From Desulfatiglans anilini DSM 4660 (lineage in GTDB: Bacteria; Desulfobacterota; DSM-4660; Desulfatiglandales; Desulfatiglandaceae), in contig NZ_AULM01000003.1 of assembly GCF_000422285.1 (NCBI RefSeq), positions 248,001 to 312,000 of the forward strand: 64,000 nt of DNA, read 5' to 3'. Below, one piece after another: positions 7,837 to 16,283 of this stretch. Under the pieces are notes generated by a model. That model saw nothing but the letters and a program-made list of their open reading frames with translations, ran no database searches and was not told the origin of the DNA. The position numbers were made by a program, and so were the translations under genes. Position 1 is the first letter of the stretch. The number at the start of each line of letters is the position of its first letter.

Positions 7837-8385
7837 TTGAGCACGATACAGACCGTCACAGAAACCCTGATCCGCTTGGCCAAGCAGGCCATCCATCCGG
7901 ACACCGTGCTGGTGTTTCCGGATGACCTGTTCGAGGTCCAGCGCACCCCCAGTGTCATCCTCCAGGGGCCGAAGCTGGCGGAAGACCGCTTTCGCCGCAG
8001 CCAGAGCCGCCTGTTCGAGAAGAATGTCGCGGAGCTGAGTTTCGAGGAGTGCCGGTTTCCCCGGCTCTATCACCTCGATTTCGACCTGGTGGTGACCGTG
8101 GATCGGGAGGCCGAACTGCTCGGTTTTCACGAGTCGGTGTCGCGGTTCCTCCAGCTTCACCCGGAGATCGCCATCACCGACGAGGGCAGCCTGAACCTTA
8201 CCGAACTGGTTCCTCTGGGCGGCCTGGCCCGGGTGAACCTCTCCAATCTTCGGCAGAGCTCCGGACGCATCCGCATCGAATCCTGCCCGGTGTACGACGG
8301 CGACCTGCGCGACGGTCGGCTGATCCGGGACCGGACCTTCCAGTTTCACGGCGACGTGACAGAGCAACGAACCATTCAACCGTAA
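7837..8385 (+). CDS. Putative tail-terminator/tail-completion protein
   Basis: A 182-residue protein. The start chosen is TTG 7837 because ACGGAGG (7824-7830) lies 6 nt before it and no better ATG exists. The N-terminus is a helix followed by an alpha/beta body, as in gpU-like or Mu gp37-like terminators. It is the first gene after element copy B and sits just before the sheath block, the position where tail terminators are found. No diagnostic motif is visible, so the role is inferred from order and size. Confidence 0.45.
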   Translation: MSTIQTVTETLIRLAKQAIHPDTVLVFPDDLFEVQRTPSVILQGPKLAEDRFRRSQSRLFEKNVAELSFEECRFPRLYHLDFDLVVTVDREAELLGFHESVSRFLQLHPEIAITDEGSLNLTELVPLGGLARVNLSNLRQSSGRIRIESCPVYDGDLRDGRLIRDRTFQFHGDVTEQRTIQP

Positions 8386-8397
8386 AGGAGAACAACC

Positions 8398-8655
8398 GTG
8401 ATCGAGATCAGAAACCTGCAGTTCCAACCCCTGACGTTCAACCTCTCCGGCCAGGGAACCCTCCACCTCGGGCCGCGAGAGCGCAAGAGCATCGCCCGCA
8501 AGGACCTCTCCGCCGAGATCAAGACCGCCGGGAAACGCGGCCTGGTGCGCATTACCGACCTGACCGGCGGCGCGGAACCGGAGCCGGAAAAGCCCACGAC
8601 GACCGAGGACGCCGGAACCGATGAGGCCAAGACCACCAGCAAGCGGAGGAAATAA
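8398..8655 (+). CDS. Small phage tail-region protein
   Basis: An 85-residue protein starting at GTG 8398 after a strong AAAGGAG. The first ~55 residues form a short beta-rich domain (R-N-L-Q-F-Q-P-L-T-F-N-L, then G-P-R-E-R-K-S-I). The last 30 are charged, E/T/K-rich and end in K-R-R-K. Similar small proteins with acidic/basic tails often precede the sheath gene in myophages, but I cannot name the family. It ends 2 nt before the sheath start. Confidence 0.6.
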   Translation: MIEIRNLQFQPLTFNLSGQGTLHLGPRERKSIARKDLSAEIKTAGKRGLVRITDLTGGAEPEPEKPTTTEDAGTDEAKTTSKRRK

Positions 8656-8657
8656 CC

Positions 8658-10187
8658 ATGCCGACCTATCTATCGCCCGGGATTTACACCCGGGAAACGG
8701 ACTTCAGTTTCTATGTGAAGCAGATCTCGACCTCGTCGGCCGCCATGGTCGGGGTGGCCGAAAAAGGCCCGATCAACAAGCCCGTGCTGGTGACGAGCTG
8801 GGAGCAGTTCATCAACCGTTTCGGCTCCTACATCAACGAGAGCTATCTGGCCTACGCCGCCCGGGCGTTTTTCGACAACGGCGGCTCGGTCCTCTATGTC
8901 ACCCGCATCGCCCATCTCACCGATCCCACCGACCGGGACACTCTGACGGCGCTCAAGTCTTCCATCGTGCTGCAGAACCGGGAGGCGACGCCCGCCGACG
9001 CCCTGCGGATCGAGGCCGTGAACGAAGGCGTCTGGGGCGACCGACTCTCAGTCTCCATCGAGGACGGCTCCCTTGACCCGGCCAACCATTTCAACCTGGT
9101 GGTCCGGCACAAAGGCGATGTGGTCGAGGTGTTCAAGGATCTGAGCATGGACGAGACGCTGCCGAACCATGTGGAGCTGGCGATCAACGACCGCTCGGAT
9201 TTCATCCTGGTCCAGGATCTGGCCGCAGCAACGGGGACTCCCGGCGACCGTCCGGCATTGGGCGTGTTCACGCTCAGCGGCGGCGACAACGGGCTGACCG
9301 ATCTGGCCGATGCCGATTTCATCGGCGATCCCTCGCAGCATACCGGCCTCTATGGCTTTGACGAGATCGACGCCCTGAACCTGCTGATGGTTCCCGGCGT
9401 CACCACGGTGCCGGTGATCAACGCCGGAATCGCCTATGCCGAGGGGCGCAAGGATCTGCTGTTCATCGCCGACACGCCCATGCATCTGGAGCCGCTCGAA
9501 GCGGTCGACTTCCGCAAGGGACAAGGGATGTACAGCCACGCGGCATTCAACTCCTCCTACGCGGCGCTCTACTACCCCTGGCTGGAGATCAGCGATCCGG
9601 TCAACTCGCGCAAGAAGCTGGTGCCGCCCTGCGGCGCGGTGGCGGGCTGCATCGCCCGCAGCGACCAGAAGACCAACGTCTGGAACGCGCCCGCCGGTAT
9701 CGACCGTGGCCGCATCTTCAACACGCTCTCCCTAGCCTACAAGACCAGCCGTGGCGAGCGCGATGTGCTCTATCCGGAAGGGGTCAACGTCATCGCCGTG
9801 TTCCCCGACACCGGCATCAACATCTGGGGCCAGAAGACGCTGCAGAGCCAGCCCTCGGCCGTGGACCGTATCAACGTCCGCCGCCTGATGATGTTCATGG
9901 AGGAAGCTATCTCGGAATCCTCCCGCTTCGTGGTGTTCGAGCCGAACCATCCCCAGACCTGGCGTGCCCTCGGCCGCCTGATCAACCCCTTCCTGCAGGA
10001 CATCAAGGACAAGGGCGGCCTCTACGACTTCGCTTTCCAGTGCGACGAGGAGACCAACACCCCGGCGGTCATCGACCGCAACGAAATGGTGGCCCGCGTG
10101 TTCGTCAAGCCGACCAAGACGGCGGAGTTCATCGAGCTGAACTTCATCCTGACCAGCACCGGCGCGGACTTCAAAGAAATCATCTAA
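8658..10187 (+). CDS. Contractile tail sheath protein
   Basis: A 509-residue sheath subunit that polymerises around the tube and contracts on infection. The N-terminus P-T-Y-L-S-P-G-I-Y-T-R-E matches the common start of sheath proteins. The C-terminal domain contains R-R-L-M-M-F-M-E-E-A-I, F-V-V-F-E-P-N and the terminal beta strand F-I-L-T-S-T-G-A-D-F, a well-known sheath signature. Length is typical. The ribosome site GGAGGAAA precedes ATG 8658. It is followed 15 nt later by the tube gene, the standard sheath-tube pair. Confidence 0.95.
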   Translation: MPTYLSPGIYTRETDFSFYVKQISTSSAAMVGVAEKGPINKPVLVTSWEQFINRFGSYINESYLAYAARAFFDNGGSVLYVTRIAHLTDPTDRDTLTALKSSIVLQNREATPADALRIEAVNEGVWGDRLSVSIEDGSLDPANHFNLVVRHKGDVVEVFKDLSMDETLPNHVELAINDRSDFILVQDLAAATGTPGDRPALGVFTLSGGDNGLTDLADADFIGDPSQHTGLYGFDEIDALNLLMVPGVTTVPVINAGIAYAEGRKDLLFIADTPMHLEPLEAVDFRKGQGMYSHAAFNSSYAALYYPWLEISDPVNSRKKLVPPCGAVAGCIARSDQKTNVWNAPAGIDRGRIFNTLSLAYKTSRGERDVLYPEGVNVIAVFPDTGINIWGQKTLQSQPSAVDRINVRRLMMFMEEAISESSRFVVFEPNHPQTWRALGRLINPFLQDIKDKGGLYDFAFQCDEETNTPAVIDRNEMVARVFVKPTKTAEFIELNFILTSTGADFKEII

Positions 10188-10202
10188 CGGGAGAACACGG
10201 CT

Positions 10203-10664
10203 ATGAGAAGCGGAAACATGCCCAAGAGCCTTTACCAGAACTGGCAGTTCGCCATCGAGGTAAACGGCTTCGACGTGGCCCTGTTCCACAAGGGACAGGA
10301 GCCCAAAACCGAATTCGAGGAAGTGGCCTTTGCCCCGGCCGGGTCCATGTTCGACCAGAAGGTGGCGGGCCGGGTCAAGTTCGAGGACATCACCCTCGAG
10401 AAAGGCAACCTGCAGGACGGCTCCGACGAGGCGGCCCGCGAATGGATCAAGAAACAGGTGGACGTGAATGCCGTCACCGGAGGTCTTCCGGCCGACTACA
10501 TGCGCGACATCGACGTTGTCCGCTACGACCGCACCGGCAACGAGACCCGTCGCTGGACTCTGCATGGGGCCTGGGTGAAGGCGCTCGAATACGACGAGCT
10601 CGAGGGCGGCAACACCGAGAACACCATCGAGAAACTCACCATCTGCTTCCAATACTGGACCTAA
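10203..10664 (+). CDS. Tail tube protein (T4 gp19-like)
   Basis: A 153-residue tube subunit forming the inner pipe through which DNA passes. The core is a beta sandwich beginning N-W-Q-F-A-I-E-V-N-G, with E-F-E-E-V-A-F, and closing with E-K-L-T-I-C-F-Q-Y-W, as in gp19-like tube proteins of contractile phages and injection systems. The position directly after the sheath is diagnostic. An alternative start five codons in (M-P-K-S-L) is equally plausible; GGGAG precedes the outer ATG by about 8 nt. Confidence 0.92.
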   Translation: MRSGNMPKSLYQNWQFAIEVNGFDVALFHKGQEPKTEFEEVAFAPAGSMFDQKVAGRVKFEDITLEKGNLQDGSDEAAREWIKKQVDVNAVTGGLPADYMRDIDVVRYDRTGNETRRWTLHGAWVKALEYDELEGGNTENTIEKLTICFQYWT

Positions 10665-10679
10665 ACCGGAGGATCGACC

Positions 10680-11357
10680 ATGTACAGCTTTGAACTGCCA
10701 AGCGGCACTGAACTCGAGCTCCGGGAAATGACCGGGGCCGAGGAAGAACTGCTCACCAATCAGCGTCTGATCCGCTCCGGAGAGGCGATCAACCAGGTGC
10801 TCCGCAATTGTTTCGTCCGGCTGGGCGAGAAGACCGATCCCGATCTTTCCGAGGTGATGAATCTGCTCTCGGGTGACCGGCTGTTCGCCCTGGTCCGCCT
10901 ACGCCAGATTTCCCTCGGCGACGAGGTGGAGCTGGAGCTGAGCTGCCCGAACAGCGCCTGCCGCATGACCAACTTCGTGACCGTCAATCTCGAGGATCTC
11001 AAGATCACCCCTTACGGCGAAGAGCGGGAGTTCGCCTTCAAACTGCCCGGCTCGAAGAAAACCGTCCGCTTCGGATATCTCGACGGCCATAAGGAGAAGC
11101 GCCTGGCCAGCCTGCGCGAGCCCAACATCAGCTCGGCCATGCTCATCCGCATCCTCGACATCGACGGCAAGGCTCCCACCAAGAAGAGCCTGGCGGAAAT
11201 GTCGATGCGCGACCGCAACGCGCTGCGGCAGGAGATGTCGCGGGTCGACGCGGGAATCGACACCTCGGTCGAGACCGAATGCGATGGCTGCGGCACCAAG
11301 ATCCGCACCCGCCTGGAGGCCGAACCGGCTTTTTTGTTCCCCGGAGTTCGCTTGTAA
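10680..11357 (+). CDS. Tail assembly chaperone (short form), zinc-knuckle type
   Basis: A 225-residue protein between tube and tape measure, where tail assembly chaperones lie. The N-terminus is compact. Four cysteines are arranged C-P-N-S-A-C (about residue 89) and C-D-G-C (about residue 201), likely binding a metal. Near the end, the codons GCT TTT TTG give the slippery heptamer T_TTT_TTG (11330-11336). A -1 slip there enters the overlapping frame that runs to 11500 and ends directly before the tape-measure ATG. The short form stops at 11355-11357 and the predicted long form is about 273 residues. Confidence 0.75.
   Translation: MYSFELPSGTELELREMTGAEEELLTNQRLIRSGEAINQVLRNCFVRLGEKTDPDLSEVMNLLSGDRLFALVRLRQISLGDEVELELSCPNSACRMTNFVTVNLEDLKITPYGEEREFAFKLPGSKKTVRFGYLDGHKEKRLASLREPNISSAMLIRILDIDGKAPTKKSLAEMSMRDRNALRQEMSRVDAGIDTSVETECDGCGTKIRTRLEAEPAFLFPGVRL
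11330..11336 (+). promoter_or_regulatory. Predicted -1 ribosomal frameshift site (T_TTT_TTG)
   Basis: The zero-frame codons GCT-TTT-TTG place this heptamer in X_XXY_YYZ register. Slipping back one base continues G-T-T-C-C-C into the only open overlapping frame. The context (tail chaperone immediately before tape measure) is the classical site for this event. Confidence 0.65.
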
Positions 11358-11500
11358 GCGACGCATTCTTTCTCGCTTACGGCGGACTACATTGGGGCTG
11401 GTCGGAAACCCGCTCGCTGCCGCTCAGGGTCAGGCGTCAGTTCGTCGAGGCCCTCGAGCGGCAACTTGATTTTGAACGTGAGCAAACGGAACGGCGATAG
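11336..11500 (+). CDS. Tail chaperone frameshift extension (-1 frame)
   Basis: An open -1 frame overlapping the end of the chaperone gene. From the slippery site it encodes about 54 residues, including A-Y-G-G-L-H-W-G-W-S-E-T and a basic/acidic C-terminal helix, ending TAG at 11498-11500. No credible start codon and ribosome site serve it independently, so it is most likely made only as a fusion by -1 frameshifting, as in lambda G/GT and many myophages. The tape-measure ATG begins at the next base. Confidence 0.65.
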   Translation, partial: VPRSSLVSDAFFLAYGGLHWGWSETRSLPLRVRRQFVEALERQLDFEREQTERR

Positions 11501-14500
11501 ATGAACAGCGATCTCGGACTGGGCATAGTGGTATCGATGAAGGATGCGTTCTCGCAGAACGCGCAGCGCATCCGTGGCTCCATGATGGACCTCGATTCCA
11601 CCGTGGCGGACGCCAGTGAGCGGATGACCCGCAACCTGGACCGCATCCAGCAAGGCACCATGATGCTGGGGGCGGGACTGGCCCTGATGGCAGTACCCGC
11701 CGCCCTGGTCGCCTCCACCGCTGCGACCCAGAAAGCCCTGGGAGAGCTAGCGTCCCTCGGCGTGCAGGACCTCCGGGCCATCGAGGACGCCGCAGAATCC
11801 TTCACCAACCAATGGTCCGGTGCCGACAAGGCCGCCTTCATCACCGCCACCTACGACGTGAAATCGGCCCTGTCCAACCTCAGCGACGAGGCCGTGGGCG
11901 TCTTCACCTCCATGGCCGCCATGACCGCCAAGGCGACCAAGGCCACCACCCAGGAAATGGTCGGCACCTTCACCACGGCCTACGGGATCTTCAAGCCCAT
12001 CATGGCCGACATGAACGACATGGAATGGGCGACCGCCTTTTCCGGAGCCATGGCACAGACCGTGGCCTCGTTCAAAACCAACGGCACCCAGATGGCCGAC
12101 GCCATCAAGAACATCGGCGCGGTAGCGGCCGCGAGCAACATTCCGCTGAACGAGCAGCTCGCCGTGCTCGGCCAGCTCCAGACCACCATGCCCGGGTCCG
12201 AGGCAGGCACGCTGTACAAGGCGTTCATCATGAAGGCAGCCGAGGCCGGTGACGAGCTTGGCCTGTCCTTCACCGACACCAGCGGCCGTCTCAAGGGCGT
12301 GGTTCCCATCCTGCAGGAGATCAAACGCCAGTTCCCCGATCTCTCCAACGCCGCCGCCCAGGTGAAGCTGAAGAAGGCCTTCGGTTCCGACGAGGCGGTC
12401 AAGTTCCTGCTGCAGATGTCGGCGGGCATGGAGAGCCTCGAAGGCAATATCCAGTCGGTGGGCCGAGCCATGAAAACCGGCACGGCGGTCACCGAACAGA
12501 TGGCCGACGCCATGAACCAGGACATCGGAGCCCGATTCCTGCTCCTGCGCCAGCAGGTGGCCAACCTCAGCGAAATCCTGGGACGCACTCTGCTGCCGGT
12601 GGTCACGCCGGTGATCAACGGAGTCTCCCGCTTCATTCTGTTCCTGCAGCGCATGGCCAAATCGATGCCGGGCGTGACCCGGGTGGTCCTGGGGTTGTCC
12701 ATGGCCCTCGGCACCATTCTGGTCGTGGCCGGAGCCGTCACCGCCGCCGTAGGCATGGTGGGACTCATGCTGCCCGCCATCAAGGCCGGGTTCGTGGCCA
12801 TCAGCGCCGCGCTGGCCGGGGTGGGTTCGGCGGTCGCGACCTATTTTCTGCCTGTTACCGCGATCATCGCGGGCGTGATCCTCTCGGTGTATCTGCTCAA
12901 ACGCGCCTGGGAAACCAACTTCGGCGGCATTCAGGAGATCATCACCGGGGCCTGGAACAAGGTCACGCTGGTCTTCCAGGGGATCAGAGAGCTGGTTGGA
13001 TCGCTCAGCGGCGGCGTCGGGCAGATGTCGGCCGAACTGGCCCAGAAGCTCGAATCCGCCGGACTGCTGGGTTTCGTGGTCACCGTCTTCAAAGCCTATT
13101 AGCGCGTTCGCGAGGCGCTGGCCGGATTGTGGGGCGCTTTTTCTCATGCCTTTGTCCGCATCCGCGCCATCCTCGAACCGACCGTTCGCACCCTGATGAG
13201 CGCTTACGCGGCACTGGCCAGCGCGGTCTTTTCAGTGGTGGAGATCTTCGGCGTGGCCGCCAGCGCCACCGACGGGTCGTCCTGGCGCACCTTCGGCACG
13301 GTTATCGGCACCGTCGCCGGTGTGCTTCTGCAAGGTTTGGCATTCGCGCTGAAGATCGTGGCCTGGAACCTGTCGCTCATCGTCCGAGCCCTGGTGGTGG
13401 TGGTGCGCAGCGTGGTCTGGGTCGGCAAGGCCATCGTCGGGTCCCTGGTCGGAGCGGCCAAGTTCATCTACAAGTTCCTGTTGCCCGTGCGCATGATCGG
13501 CGAGGCCTTCGTGGCCGCCGGGAAGATCGTCTATTCCGTCTGGCAGGTGCTGACCGGCGACATCTCCCTGCTGGATGGGCTCAAGGCCATTGGCGGCGCG
13601 GTCTACGATTTTCTTGCCACCCCGTTCCGCTGGGCGCGGGATGTGGTGGTCGGCGTCTGGAATTTCATTTCCGGCATCTTCACCTCCATCGGTCGCCTGG
13701 TGGCCGACGCCGCCGGGCAGATCGGCCAGGCGATTTTGAATCTTCCGATCATCAGCACCCTGCGGGATCTGTTTGCCACCGTGCGCTCCTTCTTCGCCGG
13801 GGACACCACTTTCTTCGAGGCGGGCAAGAAGCTACTGATCACCCTGGGAGAAGGGATCTGGTCGGCGGTGACCTATCCATTCACCATGCTCAAGAACGCC
13901 CTCGGCAAGCTGCGCAATCTGCTGCCGTTCTCCGATGCCCGCGAGGGACCACTCGCCAGCCTGACCGCCTCCGGTTCCGCGCTGCTCAAGACCCTCGCCG
14001 ACGGCATGAGCCTTACCCAGACACTGCCCGCGAAAGTGTTCGGTTTCGCCGCTCGCGGGATTCTCTCGGCCGCTGCGGGAGCGTGGCAGCAGGTCAAAAC
14101 GGCGGGCGGAAACCTCATGGACGCCGCCTCGGCTCCCTTCCGGATGGCCGGGAAACTCTGGGATGGGTTGACCTCCGGCGCACAAACCGTCGCTGCCAAG
14201 GCCGGTGCCATCTTCGGCGGTCTCAAACAATCCCTGTTTGGCAACACGCCCGAACTGGCGATCAAGCCGCCCCAGGTCAATGCCTGGGACGCGCTGGCCA
14301 CGGGAGCCGTCAATCTCCGCGACCGGATCGTTGCCACGCTGTCCGCCGTCCCCGGGGCTGTGGGCCGAATCTTTGCCAGTGCCGGTACCGAGGGGCAATC
14401 TCTCTGGCAGAGGCTTTCCAGCGGCGCAAGCGCGGGCATTCAGGCGATCAAGGATAGAAGCGCCGGGATCGCCAACGGTTTGCTCTCCTCCGCTCGCGCC

Positions 14501-15136
14501 ATGCTGGGAGTCCAGACCCCGATTCCGCAGGTGGCCGAGCAGAAGCAACCGCTCAAGACCGCGCAGCCCGCCGAATCGATTGGGCAACGCATCATCGAAA
14601 GCGTGCTCAGTCTCGTGCCGCGTCTGGACGAGCGCCTGGTGCCCAAGGTCCTGAGCGCCATGCTGATGCTCCAGCCGGTCATGGCCACGGCCGCGCCGCA
14701 TCCGCAACAGATGAACGGCACCGTGCAGACCGTCGCGGCAGCCGTTGAGCCGGTAAGTAAGAGCTATATCAAGCCGTTCGCGGTGGAACCGGCACCGGAA
14801 ATCGGAAGTGCCTCTCTGGCTCCGGCCGGGATTGAACGGCCCAAGACGGCCGCGCCGACTCCGATAGCGAAGCCCCTGCAATCGGGACTGGCCGAGACGG
14901 TGCCTTCCGAACGGTTGATTACTCCGGCCCGCACCGCTCCCGCGACACCCCTGCGTGCAGAGGAAAGCGGTCCGGGGCTGCGCGAACTACTGGAATCGCT
15001 GCTCTCGCGCCTCGATGGCCTGGCCGACCGTCCGGTAGAACTGAGCGTGACCACCAACATCGATGGACGGAAGGTGGCCGAGGCGGTCTACAAGGACCTT
15101 CGCGAGCGGAAGATCAGAAACTACGAAACTCTTTGA
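11501..15136 (+). pseudogene. Tape-measure protein gene interrupted by one in-frame amber codon
   Basis: A single frame of 1212 codons encodes a tape-measure protein that sets tail length and is ejected through the tube. The N-terminal ~350 residues resemble the TP901/TMP domain (V-S-M-K-D-A-F-S-Q, then T-M-P-G-S-E-A-G-T-L-Y-K). Long helices with several hydrophobic segments follow, then a proline-rich C-terminal third. TAG at 13100-13102 (codon 534) is the only break; both sides continue without frameshift (F-K-A-Y-stop-R-V-R-E-A-L). TGG to TAG or CAG to TAG would explain it. It is either a recent nonsense mutation that kills the phage, host amber suppression, or a sequence error. Confidence 0.8.
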
Positions 15137-15144
15137 GAGGACCG

Positions 15145-15456
15145 ATGAAACGCATCTTTGTCTGCAGCCCGTTCGCGGGTGACATAGCCCGAAACGTCAA
15201 GGTAGCCGAGGCGCTTTGCCGACGGGTCATGAGAAACGGTCACGCGCCGTTCGCGCCGCACCTGTTGTATCCAACCTTTACCGATGACAGCGTTCCCGAG
15301 CAGCGGGAGACGGGCATCGCCTGCGGTCTGGCCTACATGGAATGTTGCGACGAGGTGTGGGCGTTCACCGGCAACGGTATTTCCAGCGGCATGCGGCGGG
15401 AACTCGACCGGGCCGGACAACTGGGCAAGCCGATCCTCGAGATCGCCGAGGTGTAA
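15145..15456 (+). CDS. DUF4406-like / nucleoside 2-deoxyribosyltransferase-fold protein
   Basis: A 103-residue protein starting at ATG 15145 (M-K-R-I-F-V-C-S-P-F), with GAGAGG just upstream. An initial beta strand followed by S-P-F-A-G-D-I-A-x-N, then H-A-P-F-A-P-H-L, D-E-V-W-A-F and S-S-G-M-x-x-E-L is the layout of small nucleoside 2-deoxyribosyltransferase-like proteins (DUF4406/DUF7768). These act on nucleotides or nucleotide-derived signals, but the activity here is unknown. An enzyme between tape measure and baseplate genes is out of place, so it may be a moron gene. Confidence 0.7.
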   Translation: MKRIFVCSPFAGDIARNVKVAEALCRRVMRNGHAPFAPHLLYPTFTDDSVPEQRETGIACGLAYMECCDEVWAFTGNGISSGMRRELDRAGQLGKPILEIAEV

Positions 15457-15459
15457 GCA

Positions 15460-15930
15460 ATGGCCTGGGATCAACAGCCCATCAAGGGATATCTGGTGGA
15501 CGCCGACACGGGGGAGCGGCTCGAATTCCAGTACAACCCCAACTCCATCAGCGACGAGAAGTCGACCGACTACGCGACGATCAAGATCCCCGGCATGAGC
15601 CACCCGCGCTACCAGTATGTCGCCGGGGAACCGCGCCGGATCGCCTTCAAGGTCGAGCTGTTCAAGGGGCCGGTGAAGCAGAAGGTCGACTGGCTCCGCT
15701 CGCTGCAATATCCGGAACACGCCGGAACCATGCTCAAGAACGCGCCGCACCGCGTGCTGCTTATCTTCGGCGATCTCTACCCGGGCGTGACCTGCATCGT
15801 CCGGCAGGTGAAGGCGCGGTTCTTCGGCCTGTTCGACCGGGACAACCTGCTACCGCAACGGGCCGAGGTGGACATCGTCCTCGAAGAATACGTGGACCGT
15901 TCCATTAACTGGTCGGAGGTACGTTCATGA
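15460..15930 (+). CDS. Tube-initiator/baseplate hub protein (CIS tube-associated, Afp7-like)
   Basis: A 156-residue protein with E-F-Q-Y-N-P-N-S-I near residue 23, the signature of contractile-injection-system tube/LysM-adaptor proteins (gp53/Afp7-like N-terminal domain). These sit between hub and tube and start tube assembly. It overlaps the next gene (LysM-like gpX) by 4 nt; in many systems the two are fused, and here they are separate. It follows the tape measure as expected. Confidence 0.75.
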   Translation: MAWDQQPIKGYLVDADTGERLEFQYNPNSISDEKSTDYATIKIPGMSHPRYQYVAGEPRRIAFKVELFKGPVKQKVDWLRSLQYPEHAGTMLKNAPHRVLLIFGDLYPGVTCIVRQVKARFFGLFDRDNLLPQRAEVDIVLEEYVDRSINWSEVRS

Positions 15931-16217
15931 TCGGCCGTGATTCCCGCTACGCCCGCTGCCTTCTCTACCGGGACAGTGATGGCACCTCCCTCGGCATGCG
16001 CCAGCGCATCGACACTACTCCGAGATATGACGACCGCCTGCACACCGTAGTCGAGGGCGACCGTCTGGATCTGCTCGCGCACCGCTATATGGGTGACGCC
16101 CGGCTCTGGTGGATCATCTGCGACTACAACGACCTCTTTTTCCCGTTGGCGCTCGAGCCAGGTTTGGCGCTGCGCATTCCCTCCCGCGAACACGTCCAGA
16201 TGCGCCTGCTCGACTGA
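15927..16217 (+). CDS. LysM-like tail protein (gpX type)
   Basis: A 96-residue protein whose core is a LysM-type fold: H-T-V-V-E-G-D-R-L-D-L-L-A-H-R-Y-M-G-D, then L-W-W-I-I-C-D-Y-N-D, then a P-G-L-x-L-R-I-P stretch. P2 gpX and related proteins use this fold to tie the tube to the hub. It ends 5 nt before element copy C, so it closes one transcriptional block. Confidence 0.85.
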   Translation: MIGRDSRYARCLLYRDSDGTSLGMRQRIDTTPRYDDRLHTVVEGDRLDLLAHRYMGDARLWWIICDYNDLFFPLALEPGLALRIPSREHVQMRLLD

Positions 16218-16222
16218 AGCGT

Positions 16223-16253
16223 CCGACACCTCGCCATGCCTTCCGGTAAGTAA
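16223..16253 (+). promoter_or_regulatory. Phage intergenic element, copy C
   Basis: CCGACAC (16223-16229), 12 nt, TCCGGTAAGTAA (16242-16253), complete match to the two conserved blocks. It starts 5 nt after the gpX-like stop and ends 30 nt before the ATG of the hub gene. It is placed as a promoter for the hub-spike block. Confidence 0.65.
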
Positions 16254-16283
16254 GCAGGGAACTGCGAACCGCCGGAGAAACGC

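Noticed and set aside
8049-8624. Long plus-strand open frame overlapping the tail-terminator gene
   Set aside because: Shadow frame of a high-G+C gene: arginine/proline-rich, no ribosome site, and the overlapped gene has a good one.
1541-13102. Genome-wide recoding of TAG
   Set aside because: TAG ends several normal genes in the phage cluster, so the amber codon in the tape measure is not explained by a changed genetic code.
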